A stretch of 36,293 nucleotides of DNA, from positions 1-36,293 of the forward strand of contig NZ_DATGNO010000090.1 in the NCBI RefSeq assembly GCF_035306705.1. Reading direction: 5' to 3'. Positions 16,306 to 25,640 of this stretch are shown here, piece by piece. Made by a program: the position numbers and the translations under genes. Under the pieces are notes generated by a model, which was not told the origin of the DNA, ran no database searches, and saw only the letters and a program-made list of their open reading frames with translations. Source of the stretch: Xanthomarina sp035306705 (GTDB taxonomy: Bacteria; Bacteroidota; Bacteroidia; Flavobacteriales; Flavobacteriaceae). Position 1 is the stretch's first letter, and the number at the start of each line of letters is the position of its first letter.

Positions 16306-17985
16306 TTAATCGGATTTAAAGTTTAGTTTCTGAAGAATAAATGCCAAGGTGATTACTACCATACATCCAAATAAGTTCAGCCATAAATACGGCATCCAAT
16401 CGAACCACCAACCCGTGATTACGATAGCTTGAGTAATTAAGGCTGCTACAAAAACCGCATTTCCGCGCACGTATTTAAAGAAAAAAGCCAGGAGGAAAAT
16501 CCCTAGGACATTTCCGTAAAAAATAGATCCTATAATATTGACCAACTGAATTAAATTATCCGCCAAATAAGCGACACTAGCAATTAAAATGGCTAAAATC
16601 CCCCAGCCAAACGTAAACCATTTGGTTGCTTTTAAATAATGGGTTTCACTTTTTCCAGGAACCATGCTTCGTTTGTATAGATCCAAGGAGGTGGTAGAGG
16701 CCAAGGCATTTAATTCGCTTGCCGTACTAGACATGGCGGCACTTAATATCACGGCTAAAAGCAGGCCAATCAAGCCTCGCGGTAAATTGTTAAGAATAAA
16801 ATGAATAAACACATAATCCTTATCATTGGTTTCAACCCGTACAATTTTTTTATCTGCAGCTTCTTGAATCAATACTTTGGCAGCTTCCCTGTTTGCTCTA
16901 TCGGCTTCATTTGATAAAGCAATTTCATTGGCATATTTAGCATCGCCCGTGGCAACAAAATTATTTATATGTTCTTGTTTGCTGTTGAAAATAGCCAGTT
17001 GTTCATTTTCCAAATCTTGATACGCTCCAGAATATTCTGAATCGATCATGACCTGTTCGGCTGCTGGATTGAAGTTTATTGGGGATTGATTAAACTGATA
17101 AAACACAAAAACCATAACACCAACCAATAAAATAAAGAATTGCATAGGAACTTTTAACAAGCCATTAAAAATTAAGCCCATTTGCATTTCCTTAACCGAT
17201 TTTCCTGACAAATACCGTTGCACCTGACTTTGGTCTGTTCCAAAATAGGAAAGCGCCAAAAAAGTTCCACCAATTAAACCACTCCAAACCGTATAACGAT
17301 TTTCCATATTGAAGGAGAAATCCAGGATATCCATTTTTCCACTAGCTCCAGCAATCTCTAGAGCTTTCGTGAAGGTGATGTTTTCGGGTAAATAGCTAAT
17401 AATTAAAAAGAAGGCAATAAACATACCTGTAAAAATAACAGCCATTTGGTGTTTTTGGGTCATACTTACTGCTTTGGTACCACCAGAAACCGTATATATA
17501 ATTACTAAAATCCCAATGGCTATATTTAAATAAGTTAGGTTCCAGCCTAAAACAGCCGATAAAATAATGGCAGGCGCATAGATGGTAATTCCAGCGGCCA
17601 AACCACGTTGAATAAGGAACAAGATGGCTGTAAGACTCCGGGTTTTTAAGTCGAATCGATTCTCGAGAAACTCATAAGCCGTATAGACTTTTAGTCTGTG
17701 GTATAAGGGAATAAACACCATGCAAATAATAATCATGGCTATGGGAAGTCCGAAATAAAACTGTACAAACCCCATTCCAGAGTGGAAGGCTTGTCCTGGT
17801 GTAGATAAAAAGGTAATGGCACTCGCTTGGGTTGCCATAACAGATAAACCTATGGTCCACCATTTCGATTGATTGCCACCACGTACATAATCTTGAACAT
17901 TTTTACTACCTCTGGTTTTCCAAGTTCCGTAGCCAACAATAGTAGCAAGTGTTCCAATTAAAACAATCCAGTCTAATGTTTGCAT
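16306..17985 (-). CDS. Sodium:solute symporter (SSS family)
   Basis: A 559-residue polytopic membrane protein with about 13 hydrophobic segments, starting MQTLDWIVLIGTLATIVGYG. Motifs typical of the SSS family include TQASAITFLSTPG (about 52-64, Na+ site region) and SASELNALASTTSLDLYKR-like signatures near residue 425. A hydrophilic stretch of roughly 90 residues (about 300-390, rich in Asn, Glu and Ala) interrupts the membrane segments. The substrate is not evident; sugars, sialic acid or amino-sugar derivatives are possible given the PIG-L neighbour. It is preceded 2 bp upstream by a 31-codon membrane peptide gene. Confidence 0.92.
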   Translation of the reverse strand: MQTLDWIVLIGTLATIVGYGTWKTRGSKNVQDYVRGGNQSKWWTIGLSVMATQASAITFLSTPGQAFHSGMGFVQFYFGLPIAMIIICMVFIPLYHRLKVYTAYEFLENRFDLKTRSLTAILFLIQRGLAAGITIYAPAIILSAVLGWNLTYLNIAIGILVIIYTVSGGTKAVSMTQKHQMAVIFTGMFIAFFLIISYLPENITFTKALEIAGASGKMDILDFSFNMENRYTVWSGLIGGTFLALSYFGTDQSQVQRYLSGKSVKEMQMGLIFNGLLKVPMQFFILLVGVMVFVFYQFNQSPINFNPAAEQVMIDSEYSGAYQDLENEQLAIFNSKQEHINNFVATGDAKYANEIALSNEADRANREAAKVLIQEAADKKIVRVETNDKDYVFIHFILNNLPRGLIGLLLAVILSAAMSSTASELNALASTTSLDLYKRSMVPGKSETHYLKATKWFTFGWGILAILIASVAYLADNLIQLVNIIGSIFYGNVLGIFLLAFFFKYVRGNAVFVAALITQAIVITGWWFDWMPYLWLNLFGCMVVITLAFILQKLNFKSD

Positions 17986-17987
17986 AG

Positions 17988-18083
17988 TTAAAAAGCTTTG
18001 GAGATAAAGTAAAAAATAAGAATGTAAATAGCATTTGCTATCAACACCACCGTGTACATGTTACTCCATTTGTATTTTTTCAT
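17988..18083 (-). CDS. 31-residue membrane peptide upstream of symporter
   Basis: This short ORF starts ATG at 18083 and ends TAA at 17988, only 2 bp before the symporter ATG. The product begins MKKYKWSNMYTVVLIANA and continues as one hydrophobic helix ending FISKAF: a positively charged N-terminus and a single transmembrane segment. The tight spacing, sensible composition and a -7 box upstream support a real gene. It may be a small accessory subunit of the symporter or a coupled leader. It is too short for usual gene callers. Confidence 0.7.
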   Translation of the reverse strand: MKKYKWSNMYTVVLIANAIYILIFYFISKAF

Positions 18084-18160
18084 GTGTATAAATTTAATGC
18101 AGCATGCATGTCATTCTATTTGTTTAATTGAAATGAATGATCATGAATGTGTCATAATTT

Positions 18161-18168
18161 CAAATATA
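18161..18168 (-). promoter_or_regulatory. -7 box for the membrane peptide/symporter pair
   Basis: TATATTTG on the minus strand, about 78 bp upstream of the peptide ATG and immediately after the PIG-L gene. No TTTG is present at -33. The leader between it and the peptide contains a palindrome ATGATCAT. Confidence 0.45.
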
Positions 18169-18186
18169 AAACCGCTAAATTAAGGG

Positions 18187-20703
18187 TTATTTTTTTTCTC
18201 CAAGCAGTATGTCTTCTTTACCGATACTCAACATGTTGGCAAATAATCTGTAAGCCCCTGGAACGCCAGCTGGAAATTCCCTAAAGAAACTCAAGCCTGT
18301 GTAAATATAGTAGCCTTTACCATATTTAGCGACTAATAAGCTTCCTTTTTTAGCCGATTCGCCTTTGTCATGCATGGATAAAATAAATGTAAATTCTTTG
18401 CTCCATTTGTCTGGAAAATATAAGCCTCGTTCTTGGGTCCAACCTTTAAAATCTTCTTGGGTTATTTTATTTGGGCTGTTTAATAACGGATGTTTAGGTT
18501 CTAGGAATTTAACTTCAGAGTGTTCGTCGGTTACCCGATCTTTGGAAAGTTCTAATTTGTAGGGAGCCAAAGCATCTACTTTTAATTGGTGGTTTGTATT
18601 GTATTGAACAATCATATTTCCACCATTCGATACAAAATCAAACAATTGTTGTTGTTTGAATTTTAAGGTTTCCAAGGTGTTATACGCTCTAATTCCAACA
18701 ACAACAGCATCGAACCTGCTTAGGGTTTCCGGATTGATGTCTTCTGGTTTAAGTAGCGTTACCTTGTAACCAATTTGTTGTAAACTTTCGGGAACTACAT
18801 CTCCAGCACCAACAATATACCCAATGTTTTCACCTTTTTTTTGAATGTCCAAACGCACAATCTTAGTTTCAGAAGGCAGTAATACGGTTTGATATGGAAT
18901 GTGGTCGTAATCTATTTCTATGAGTTCTTTGGAATAGTTTTTTCCATTTACAGTCATGACAGGAATCAACAGTCCTTCGTGCTGATTTTCTGGAGGAGTG
19001 ACACGAAATACAAAGGTATTTTCTTCTCCATTATTTGCAATCTGCACCTCTTGTTTTTCTGGGGACACGTTCCATTCCTTAGGATAGTTTAAACTTAAAG
19101 TACCTTGTAGCTTATCGCGTCCAGCTTTAACAATAACCGGAATGTCTTTGGCCTGGCTGTTTTCGAAAATGATGACTTTTTCTGATATTTTCACAGAAGC
19201 TTCAGGAATAATCTCGAACGGTTTATAAACCTCTCCCTTAACAGGGTCGTTGGTTTTGTAAATTACAGGTTTAGTAAATGTTATGGGGGTCTTGTCAAAA
19301 ATTAATTTAAAAGACACCTTGAAAACCCTTGGAGTTTCTGGTTTTCCTCTTAAAGAATCCTCTGAAACCTGATACATCCCTAAAGTCCCTTTTTCAGTAA
19401 GCCAATAAGGGGTTGTTGGCTTTTGGTTCCTTGGTATTTCTAGGATTTCATGAAAATCGAATCCGTTGTTTTCGGTAAGTGCCAACTGTTTTGTAATTGT
19501 GGTATTGTTGCAGGAAATGGTTTCCAATTTTATAGGATACGTACTTCTATTGATCGTTTCAATATTTAGTTTTACCGTCTCTCCTGGAGTGGCTTGACTC
19601 GTGGCCGAAGTAGCTTCTAAATACAAGCCAGCACAGGCATAAATAATGTTTTTAATTTCTTTGGTTTTATATGTTCTCCAATGCGTATTTTCTAAATTTT
19701 TGATTAACTGATAGGCTTCAACCAGTTTTGGAATACTTGTAGAAGGATTCGTAAAATCGTAATTAGCTTCAACTTGTTGCATAATTTGTCCAATGGCTTC
19801 ACCACCTTTTACACGATTCCATGTGGTGTCGATACCTTCAAATAGATTGGATTCGTCTTTAGGCATCTGGCCTTTAACCAACTCGATGTATTCCATTTCC
19901 GAACCACGAGTTCCGGTATTTCCAAAACCTTGAGATTTATGTTGGCTTCTACTTAAAGCGGCAATTTCATTATTACTTAATCCGTTTAAAGGATAAAAAA
20001 CACCTAAGTCCAATTCCAATAAACTGCTTTTATCGGCCTTTTCAAATTTTTCTTGACTGCCATAAAACCACCACGAGGTATTGAAAAACAAACGTTTTGG
20101 TTGCCACAGACTCGTAGTTTTTAATTGGTTTGGATACGCCGATTTGTTGTTGGAAATATCGAAAGCTTCTATACTTAGCATGGCCGAACTGGTATGATGT
20201 CCATGGGTAGAACCCGGACTTCTATGGTCGAACCGATTGATAATAATATCCGGTTGAAATTGGCGAATGGCCAAAACCACATCGCTTAAAACCTCTTCTT
20301 TGTTCCATATTTCAAGCGTTTCGTCTGGATGTTTGGAATAGCCAAAATCGTTGGCACGCGTAAAAAGTTGTTCACCTCCATCTATTTGTCTGGCAGTTAA
20401 TAATTCTTGTGTTCTAATAACCCCTAAAAGTTCGCCAATTTCCGGGCCAATTAGGTTTTGGCCACCATCACCTCGTGTTAAGGACAGATAGGCTGTTCTG
20501 GCTTTTACTTGGTTAGACATGTATGAAATGAGGCGGGTGTTCTCGTCGTCTGGATGTGCTGCTACGTATAGAACGGATCCTAAAAAATTAAGTTTTTTAA
20601 TGGCCTCGTAAATTTCTGAAGTATTTGGTTTTTTGGGAGCTTGAGCGTATATGTTTAAGCTTGAAAATAGTGTTATAATTACAACAAGTAATAATCTTTG
20701 CAT
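18187..20703 (-). CDS. Exported PIG-L family deacetylase
   Basis: An 838-residue protein from the ATG at 20703; a GTG 21 bp upstream would add seven residues in front of the signal peptide and was not chosen. The signal peptide is MQRLLLVVIITLFSSLNIYA. The LmbE/PIG-L zinc domain follows with AHPDDE (49-54) and a later GSTHGHHTSSA (about 163-173), the metal-binding His pair. The middle has Ig-like/NEW3-type beta domains. The C-terminus, with VVGIRAYNTLE and NGGNMIVQYNT, resembles a glutamine-amidotransferase-like domain. The PIG-L family removes N-acetyl groups from amino sugars or amino-cyclitols. The symporter downstream could import a product. A periplasmic location is expected. Confidence 0.9.
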   Translation of the reverse strand: MQRLLLVVIITLFSSLNIYAQAPKKPNTSEIYEAIKKLNFLGSVLYVAAHPDDENTRLISYMSNQVKARTAYLSLTRGDGGQNLIGPEIGELLGVIRTQELLTARQIDGGEQLFTRANDFGYSKHPDETLEIWNKEEVLSDVVLAIRQFQPDIIINRFDHRSPGSTHGHHTSSAMLSIEAFDISNNKSAYPNQLKTTSLWQPKRLFFNTSWWFYGSQEKFEKADKSSLLELDLGVFYPLNGLSNNEIAALSRSQHKSQGFGNTGTRGSEMEYIELVKGQMPKDESNLFEGIDTTWNRVKGGEAIGQIMQQVEANYDFTNPSTSIPKLVEAYQLIKNLENTHWRTYKTKEIKNIIYACAGLYLEATSATSQATPGETVKLNIETINRSTYPIKLETISCNNTTITKQLALTENNGFDFHEILEIPRNQKPTTPYWLTEKGTLGMYQVSEDSLRGKPETPRVFKVSFKLIFDKTPITFTKPVIYKTNDPVKGEVYKPFEIIPEASVKISEKVIIFENSQAKDIPVIVKAGRDKLQGTLSLNYPKEWNVSPEKQEVQIANNGEENTFVFRVTPPENQHEGLLIPVMTVNGKNYSKELIEIDYDHIPYQTVLLPSETKIVRLDIQKKGENIGYIVGAGDVVPESLQQIGYKVTLLKPEDINPETLSRFDAVVVGIRAYNTLETLKFKQQQLFDFVSNGGNMIVQYNTNHQLKVDALAPYKLELSKDRVTDEHSEVKFLEPKHPLLNSPNKITQEDFKGWTQERGLYFPDKWSKEFTFILSMHDKGESAKKGSLLVAKYGKGYYIYTGLSFFREFPAGVPGAYRLFANMLSIGKEDILLGEKK

Positions 20704-20737
20704 GGTGGGTTTTTTAGAAAGCACTAAATATAAAAAG

Positions 20738-20762
20738 AAAACCTACAAGCGTGCAGGTTTTT
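20738..20762 (-). terminator. Terminator of the phosphotransferase gene
   Basis: On the minus strand AAACCTGCA pairs with TGTAGGTTT (one G-U pair, 4-nt loop), followed by the U-rich TTCTTTTT. It lies about 30 bp after the phosphotransferase stop and separates that gene from the PIG-L gene. Confidence 0.65.
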
Positions 20763-20791
20763 ATGTTTCTTTAACGTTTGAAAGTATGGTG

Positions 20792-21778
20792 CTAAATGGT
20801 GATCTTGTTAAATGTCATCCACTGGTTTACTGTATGGATCCAATATTTAAAAAATTCTTCGCTTAAGAACTGATTAGAAAAATCATTAAATCTATCCACA
20901 TGAATGCCATTATAGTGAAGCCAAATGGCTAAACCGCCATAAGGGATTAATCTTTTTTCTTCTTCTGAAATAGGTGTTATGGATCCATAGCCTTTATAAA
21001 AAGAATCTCGTTTTAGAATAAAATCTTCTTTCTTAGGTTCATTTCTAAAAAGTACCATAAGTGAATAGGAGAGATCTAAAAACAGCCAACCATTTCCACA
21101 ATTATCAAAATCGAAATAAGTAATTTCAGTTTCATTCTTAATCCTCATGTTTTCATACCACAAATCGAGATGTACGATGCCATGTCTTAAATTGCTTGTT
21201 TTAGCCTTTTTAAATTCCGACGTAATTATGGCAGCAGCTCGTTCAAAATATGTTATTTCTTTTGTTGATTCTTTAAAATGATTTTTCGCAGCCTGATAAG
21301 CCCAGTTAACAAGGGTTTCGGCATGGTAGTTTTTTCTATTTAGGGTTTTGTCGGTAGTTAACAGATGCATTTTTGCCATAGATTCTCCAAGTTTAAAACA
21401 AAGTTCTTGTGTTGGAACTCTAATGGCTTCTCCTTCAGCAAAAGAAAATAAGACAGCAAAACGTTCTCCTTCTGAAGCATTTATTTTTTGGACATATGTA
21501 TTTTTAGAATCTAGTATTGCGTAAGAAACTAAGATGTTATTGTTTTTTAAGTAATTTAAAAGTCTTAATTCTTCATTAATTTCTACTTCTGTTTTCCAAT
21601 TTAAATAGTAAACTCTAAGTACAAATTTATTGGTAGGAGTTGATACAAGGTACGAGTGATTGATTCCTATTTTAAGAATACTACAAGTTGTTTCTTGGGG
21701 AAGGTTATATCGATTTATAACTAAATTAGATAGATATTCTGGGGATATTATAGAACTTAAGGCGGGGGCATTTGTCAT
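20792..21778 (-). CDS. APH/choline-kinase-like phosphotransferase
   Basis: A 328-residue protein kinase-like-fold phosphotransferase. The Brenner-type catalytic motif is HLDLWYENM (about 201-209) and the metal-binding YFDFDNCGNGW is about 218-228; an N-terminal KFVLRVYY strand (about 52-59) supplies the ATP-binding Lys/Arg. Homoserine kinase II (ThrB2-like) and aminoglycoside-type kinases share this layout, and the substrate cannot be told from sequence. It lies 25 bp downstream of corA and could be co-transcribed. A resistance role should not be assumed. Confidence 0.85.
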   Translation of the reverse strand: MTNAPALSSIISPEYLSNLVINRYNLPQETTCSILKIGINHSYLVSTPTNKFVLRVYYLNWKTEVEINEELRLLNYLKNNNILVSYAILDSKNTYVQKINASEGERFAVLFSFAEGEAIRVPTQELCFKLGESMAKMHLLTTDKTLNRKNYHAETLVNWAYQAAKNHFKESTKEITYFERAAAIITSEFKKAKTSNLRHGIVHLDLWYENMRIKNETEITYFDFDNCGNGWLFLDLSYSLMVLFRNEPKKEDFILKRDSFYKGYGSITPISEEEKRLIPYGGLAIWLHYNGIHVDRFNDFSNQFLSEEFFKYWIHTVNQWMTFNKITI

Positions 21779-21803
21779 TTTTCACTAGTTATTCCAGAAA
21801 CTA

Positions 21804-22871
21804 TTAAAGCCATTTTTTCTTCTTAAAATAGTAGATCATACCAATAAATATTAAAATCATTACTCCCCAAAGAATAAAGTAGCTGTATTTATAATGTAGT
21901 TCTGGCATATTATCGAAATTCATTCCGTAAATACCTGCAATAAAAGTTAAGGGAATAAAAATTGTGGCAATGATGGTAAGCACTTTCATGACTTCGTTCA
22001 TTTTATTGCTAATGGTGGTCATGTACATGTCCATTAAACTCCAGATCATTTCTCGATAAATTTCGATAGCATCGGATAATTGAAAGGCATGATCGTAAAT
22101 ATCCCGATAATACTGAATGGAATTTGGGTTAATTAAGGCATGTTCATTTTTTTCAATCCGACTAATAATTTCTCGAATGGGGAAGATGGTTCGACGTACT
22201 TTCAACACTTCCTTTTTTAGGCTTAAAACTTGTTGACTTAAATCGTCCTGAAGATTTCCATTAAATAAAAGTTCTTCCAGGTCCTCAATTTTGTTTCCCA
22301 TGGTTTCGCTAACAATGTAGTAGTGGTCCACAATAGCATCGATTAGAGCGTAGAGCAAATAATCTGCTCCAAGGGTTCTAATCCTACCATTTTCTATACG
22401 TAGTCGCTCTCTAACATTGTCAAAAACATCTCCTTCCATTTCTTGGAATGTGAGGATGTAATTAGGTCCTAACACCAAACTTATTTGTTCAATCTTAATG
22501 TTTTCGTTTTCATCGTAATACAACATTTTAAGGATAACGAAAATATAGTCGTCGTAGATATCAATTTTTGGGCGTTGAGAGATATTGGCAATGTCTGCAA
22601 TAACTAAAGGATGCAGATTGTAGTGTTTTCCAATCTTTTCAATTTCATTGATATGGTTTAAGCCGTTGATATTGATCCAGGAATTGGACTTGGAATTTTT
22701 AAAATTAAAGGTATCTTCAATCGATTTGAGCTCTAATTCGTTTATAAAATCTGGGCCATAATCAAAAGCATCTATAAAGAGTTGTTTTGTAGATTTTTTG
22801 CCGGTATAAATAATAGAGCCGGGAGATTTCTTAATGTGCTTTTTATATTTGTTGGTTCTCTTTTTAGCCAT
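21804..22871 (-). CDS. corA: Magnesium/cobalt transporter CorA
   Basis: A 355-residue CorA-type Mg2+ channel: a long cytoplasmic N-terminal domain, then two C-terminal transmembrane helices separated by the invariant signature YGMNF (317-321, in AGIYGMNFDNMPEL). The protein ends with a Lys-rich cytoplasmic tail KKKKWL. The length and topology are normal for the family. It is preceded by the mscS gene on the same strand (34 bp gap), so the two may share a transcript. Related CorA proteins transport Mg2+, Co2+, Ni2+ or Zn2+; Mg2+ is the default guess. Confidence 0.95.
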   Translation of the reverse strand: MAKKRTNKYKKHIKKSPGSIIYTGKKSTKQLFIDAFDYGPDFINELELKSIEDTFNFKNSKSNSWININGLNHINEIEKIGKHYNLHPLVIADIANISQRPKIDIYDDYIFVILKMLYYDENENIKIEQISLVLGPNYILTFQEMEGDVFDNVRERLRIENGRIRTLGADYLLYALIDAIVDHYYIVSETMGNKIEDLEELLFNGNLQDDLSQQVLSLKKEVLKVRRTIFPIREIISRIEKNEHALINPNSIQYYRDIYDHAFQLSDAIEIYREMIWSLMDMYMTTISNKMNEVMKVLTIIATIFIPLTFIAGIYGMNFDNMPELHYKYSYFILWGVMILIFIGMIYYFKKKKWL

Positions 22872-22905
22872 GAAGTATAAATATTCCTATAAATATATGG
22901 ATAAT

Positions 22906-23439
22906 TTAAATAGCATTGGAGCCGTCGTCAATGGCATCTTTTTTAATTAATGTCACCGCTTTTTGTAGCAATAGATTATTTGGATAGGTCACCAAATCGC
23001 CATTATCTAATCTTAAATGCACTTGGAAGGCTCTAATGTCTTCAATAATAGCTTCTAAAGGGAAGTCTTTATCGTGAATCTGGATTTTGTCTCCTACTTT
23101 ATATGGAAAGGAAAAAAACATGATGACTCCAGAAGTAATATTGCTCAAAATGGACCATATTGCAAATAAGGCAATTCCAATAACGGCAAAAACCGAAGAA
23201 AAAACGAGTGCCAAATCTTTTAACTGTGCGCCAAAAATAAAGGTCTCGATTAAAAGAGCTATTAAAATTAAGGTTACGGTTGCGTATCTACTAATTAAAT
23301 GGATTCTAGCATCGTTAATACCCGATTTTTTTCCTAGTTTGTAAATGAGTTTATGGGAAATTACCCGAATAATAAATAAGAATATTAATACAAATAAACT
23401 GGCAATAAATTCAGATTGATAATTTTCAAAAAATGTCAT
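22906..23439 (-). CDS. Small MscS-type mechanosensitive channel
   Basis: A 177-residue membrane protein: an N-terminal hydrophobic helix, a second at about 48-70, a pore-lining-like segment with VIGIALFAIWSILSNITSG (85-103), then the MscS beta domain including FPYKVGDKIQI (112-122) and DNGDLVTYPNN. It lacks the C-terminal alpha/beta cage of full MscS and ends soon after the beta domain, which is common for short family members. Release of solutes on hypo-osmotic shock is the expected role. It is co-directional with corA. Confidence 0.88.
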   Translation of the reverse strand: MTFFENYQSEFIASLFVLIFLFIIRVISHKLIYKLGKKSGINDARIHLISRYATVTLILIALLIETFIFGAQLKDLALVFSSVFAVIGIALFAIWSILSNITSGVIMFFSFPYKVGDKIQIHDKDFPLEAIIEDIRAFQVHLRLDNGDLVTYPNNLLLQKAVTLIKKDAIDDGSNAI

Positions 23440-23461
23440 TTTCTTTATTAAGTTAGTATGG

Positions 23462-23498
23462 CAAAGATATATTAGAAATAAGGAACTAGGTAGTCCCT
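23462..23498 (-). promoter_or_regulatory. mscS -7 box and inverted repeat
   Basis: TATCTTTG (23469-23462, minus strand) is a perfect -7 box 23 bp before the mscS ATG. An imperfect inverted repeat AGGAACTA-GG-TAGTCCCT (23481-23498) covers the -33 position, right after the maf stop. It could be an operator or the remains of a hairpin following maf. No -33 TTTG was found. Confidence 0.4.
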
Positions 23499-23508
23499 TA
23501 AGTTATAT

Positions 23509-24099
23509 TTAAGAAGAAACCAAGGTATTTAAAGTTTGATAAACCAGATGTGTTGGTAAACCTACCACATTAAAATACGAACCTTCAATTTTAGTAATTC
23601 CTATTTGACCAATCCATTCCTGAATGCCATATGCACCAGCTTTATCAAAAGGTTTACAGGTTTTTATATAGTGTTTAATTTCGTTGTCGCTCAATTCTTT
23701 AAAAGTAACTTTAGTTACAGAATAAACCGTTTTTTGAAGTTTGGTTGTTGTAAAACAAACAGAAGTAATGACTTCGTGCGTGTCATGACTTAAAGATTTA
23801 ATTATCTTGAAGGCATCCATGTTATTTTTAGGTTTCCCAAGCGCTTGGTTGTTGTGCCAAACAATGGTATCGCTGGTTATAAGAATGTCGTTTTCCTTTA
23901 ATTCATCCTTAAATGGTAGCGCTTTTAATTGGGACAAATAATCGCTGATCTCGAAATGTTTTAATCGGGATGGATACTCTTCATTTACAGGTTTTAAACG
24001 CACCTCGAAATCCAGACCTAAATCTGTAAAAAACTGTTGCCTTCTAGGCGAACCTGAAGCTAAAATAAGATGCTGATTTTTTAGTTTCTCGTTTAACAT
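23509..24099 (-). CDS. maf: Maf-like nucleoside triphosphate pyrophosphatase
   Basis: A 196-residue protein with the Maf/HAM1-like start LILASGSPRRQQFF (11-24), the catalytic SDTIVWHN region (about 75-82) and the closing block KAGAYGIQEWIG (about 153-164). The family hydrolyses dTTP/UTP or modified nucleotides to monophosphates, acting as house-cleaning enzymes; the historical name is septum formation inhibitor. It overlaps the upstream prenyltransferase gene by one base (TAATG). Confidence 0.93.
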   Translation of the reverse strand: MLNEKLKNQHLILASGSPRRQQFFTDLGLDFEVRLKPVNEEYPSRLKHFEISDYLSQLKALPFKDELKENDILITSDTIVWHNNQALGKPKNNMDAFKIIKSLSHDTHEVITSVCFTTTKLQKTVYSVTKVTFKELSDNEIKHYIKTCKPFDKAGAYGIQEWIGQIGITKIEGSYFNVVGLPTHLVYQTLNTLVSS

Positions 24100-25034
24100 T
24101 AGCCTAGTAAAACAAATTGATATAGTGCCAATGAAAACATGCCAATTAACATGATTAATTTAAGCAAGTTGCTAATAAAACGAAGCTCTTTTTTTGTTTC
24201 GGCGCTGTAAGATTTGATGCTTAAGTAAATTAAAGGTCCCAGAATAAATACTAAAAAATAGGCAACTACCAATAATTGAGAATACAAAAAGGTGATAATA
24301 TAAAAAACCACACCAAATAAAAGCATGACCGAAAGTGCAAAAACTACTTTTATAGCCCTATTTCTACCCAATGCAATGGGCAAGGTATTAAAACCAGCCT
24401 TGTATTCGCCATCTACATCTTCAATATCTTTCACTATTTCCCTAATAAGATTTATGACGAAGGCAAAAATGGCATAATCCAGAATAATTTTAAAAAAGGT
24501 TATTTGTGTTTCCCGGTTTTCTGGGGTTATTACTGGAAGCAAATCGAATAGACCTACAATAATAAGACTTAAGGCCACTAAAATGGAAACTACAATATTT
24601 CCAATTAATAGCAACTGCTTTAAATATGAGGCATAGACGTACAACAAGGCAGAAATAATGACAAAAATGGCAAAAAATCCATTTTTACCAATAAGATTTG
24701 AAAGATAAAAGCCGATTCCAACACCAATAACATTAAATACAATAAATAGGATGTTAGCTGTTTTCTCCGAAATGCTTTGTCCAACAACTACGCGTTCTGG
24801 TCTGTTAACGGTATCCACTTCCACATCGTAAATGTCGTTAATGATATATCCAGCTGCTGCGATACAAACAGTGGCCAAAACCAATAAAATAAATCCAAAT
24901 AAATTAAGGGTCACGCTTAAGTTGGTTGCCGCTAGAAATGGCTCTAAAAGCATGTATTTTATTAAAAATTGAACCAACGCAATCAAGATTAAGTTCTTAT
25001 AACGAATAAGATTTAAGAAATTTATAAGTTTCAA
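24099..25034 (-). CDS. UbiA-type prenyltransferase (GGGP synthase-like)
   Basis: A 311-residue polytopic membrane enzyme of the UbiA superfamily with about eight to nine transmembrane segments. The first Asp-rich motif NDIYDVEVDTVNRPERV (66-82) and the second DIEDVDGEYKAGFNTLP (about 203-219) bind Mg2+-prenyl diphosphate. Bacteroidetes homologues are usually labelled geranylgeranylglycerol-phosphate geranylgeranyltransferase, but a menaquinone or other acceptor is possible. It is coupled to maf by a 1-bp overlap and lies 75 bp downstream of kdsC, in one minus-strand run. Confidence 0.88.
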   Translation of the reverse strand: MKLINFLNLIRYKNLILIALVQFLIKYMLLEPFLAATNLSVTLNLFGFILLVLATVCIAAAGYIINDIYDVEVDTVNRPERVVVGQSISEKTANILFIVFNVIGVGIGFYLSNLIGKNGFFAIFVIISALLYVYASYLKQLLLIGNIVVSILVALSLIIVGLFDLLPVITPENRETQITFFKIILDYAIFAFVINLIREIVKDIEDVDGEYKAGFNTLPIALGRNRAIKVVFALSVMLLFGVVFYIITFLYSQLLVVAYFLVFILGPLIYLSIKSYSAETKKELRFISNLLKLIMLIGMFSLALYQFVLLG

Positions 25035-25109
25035 ATTTGTAGTATAAAGTTAGTTAGTGATTTTTTTATTAAGACTATTTTTTATTTTCAGTAAAACGAA
25101 AAAGTGCTA

Positions 25110-25640
25110 TTAATCGTATTTGGCATTAAAGTTATCCAACCATTTTCCTTGAACCTTTAAAACTTGTTCAATGACATCTCTAACGGCGCCATTACCACCA
25201 TTTTTATGGGACACATATTTAGAAATGGCTTTAATTTCTTGAACGGCATCTTGTGGGCAACAAGGCAAACCAACTAATTGCATGACAGGAAAGTCTGGAA
25301 GATCGTCTCCCATAAACAATACGTTTTTTAGATCTATTTGCTGTTTTTCTATATACTGATTTAACTGCTCGATTTTATTTTGAACGCCTAGAAAAACATC
25401 TGTAATACCTAGGCCTTCCAGTCTAAGTCTAACACCTTCGTTGTTGCCGCCAGAAATAACGCACACGTGGAATCCTTTATCAACAGCGGTTTTTAGGGCA
25501 TAACCATCTTTAATATTCATGGTTCTTAGCATTTCGCCAGTTGTGGTTACCATTATGGTGCTATCGGTTAATACACCGTCTACATCAAAAATCAAGGTAG
25601 TAATATGTTCTAAGTATTCTTTATAGCTTTTATTTTCCAT
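25110..25640 (-). CDS. kdsC: KdsC-like HAD phosphatase
   Basis: A 176-residue C0-type HAD phosphatase with the nucleophile motif FDVDGVLTD (18-26), SGG at 63-65 and GDDLPDFPV (111-119). The short cap-less form and the CCPQDAV and SHKNGGNGAVRDVIE blocks are characteristic of 3-deoxy-D-manno-octulosonate 8-phosphate phosphatase, which makes Kdo for lipopolysaccharide. YrbI/KdsC-type enzymes acting on KDN-9-P are close relatives, so the substrate is probable rather than proven. The start overlaps the end of the DUF2520 gene by 11 bp. Confidence 0.85.
   Translation of the reverse strand: MENKSYKEYLEHITTLIFDVDGVLTDSTIMVTTTGEMLRTMNIKDGYALKTAVDKGFHVCVISGGNNEGVRLRLEGLGITDVFLGVQNKIEQLNQYIEKQQIDLKNVLFMGDDLPDFPVMQLVGLPCCPQDAVQEIKAISKYVSHKNGGNGAVRDVIEQVLKVQGKWLDNFNAKYD

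Noticed and set aside
20792..21778. Aminoglycoside resistance gene
   Set aside because: The fold is shared by many kinases, and nothing in the sequence or context points to an antibiotic substrate.
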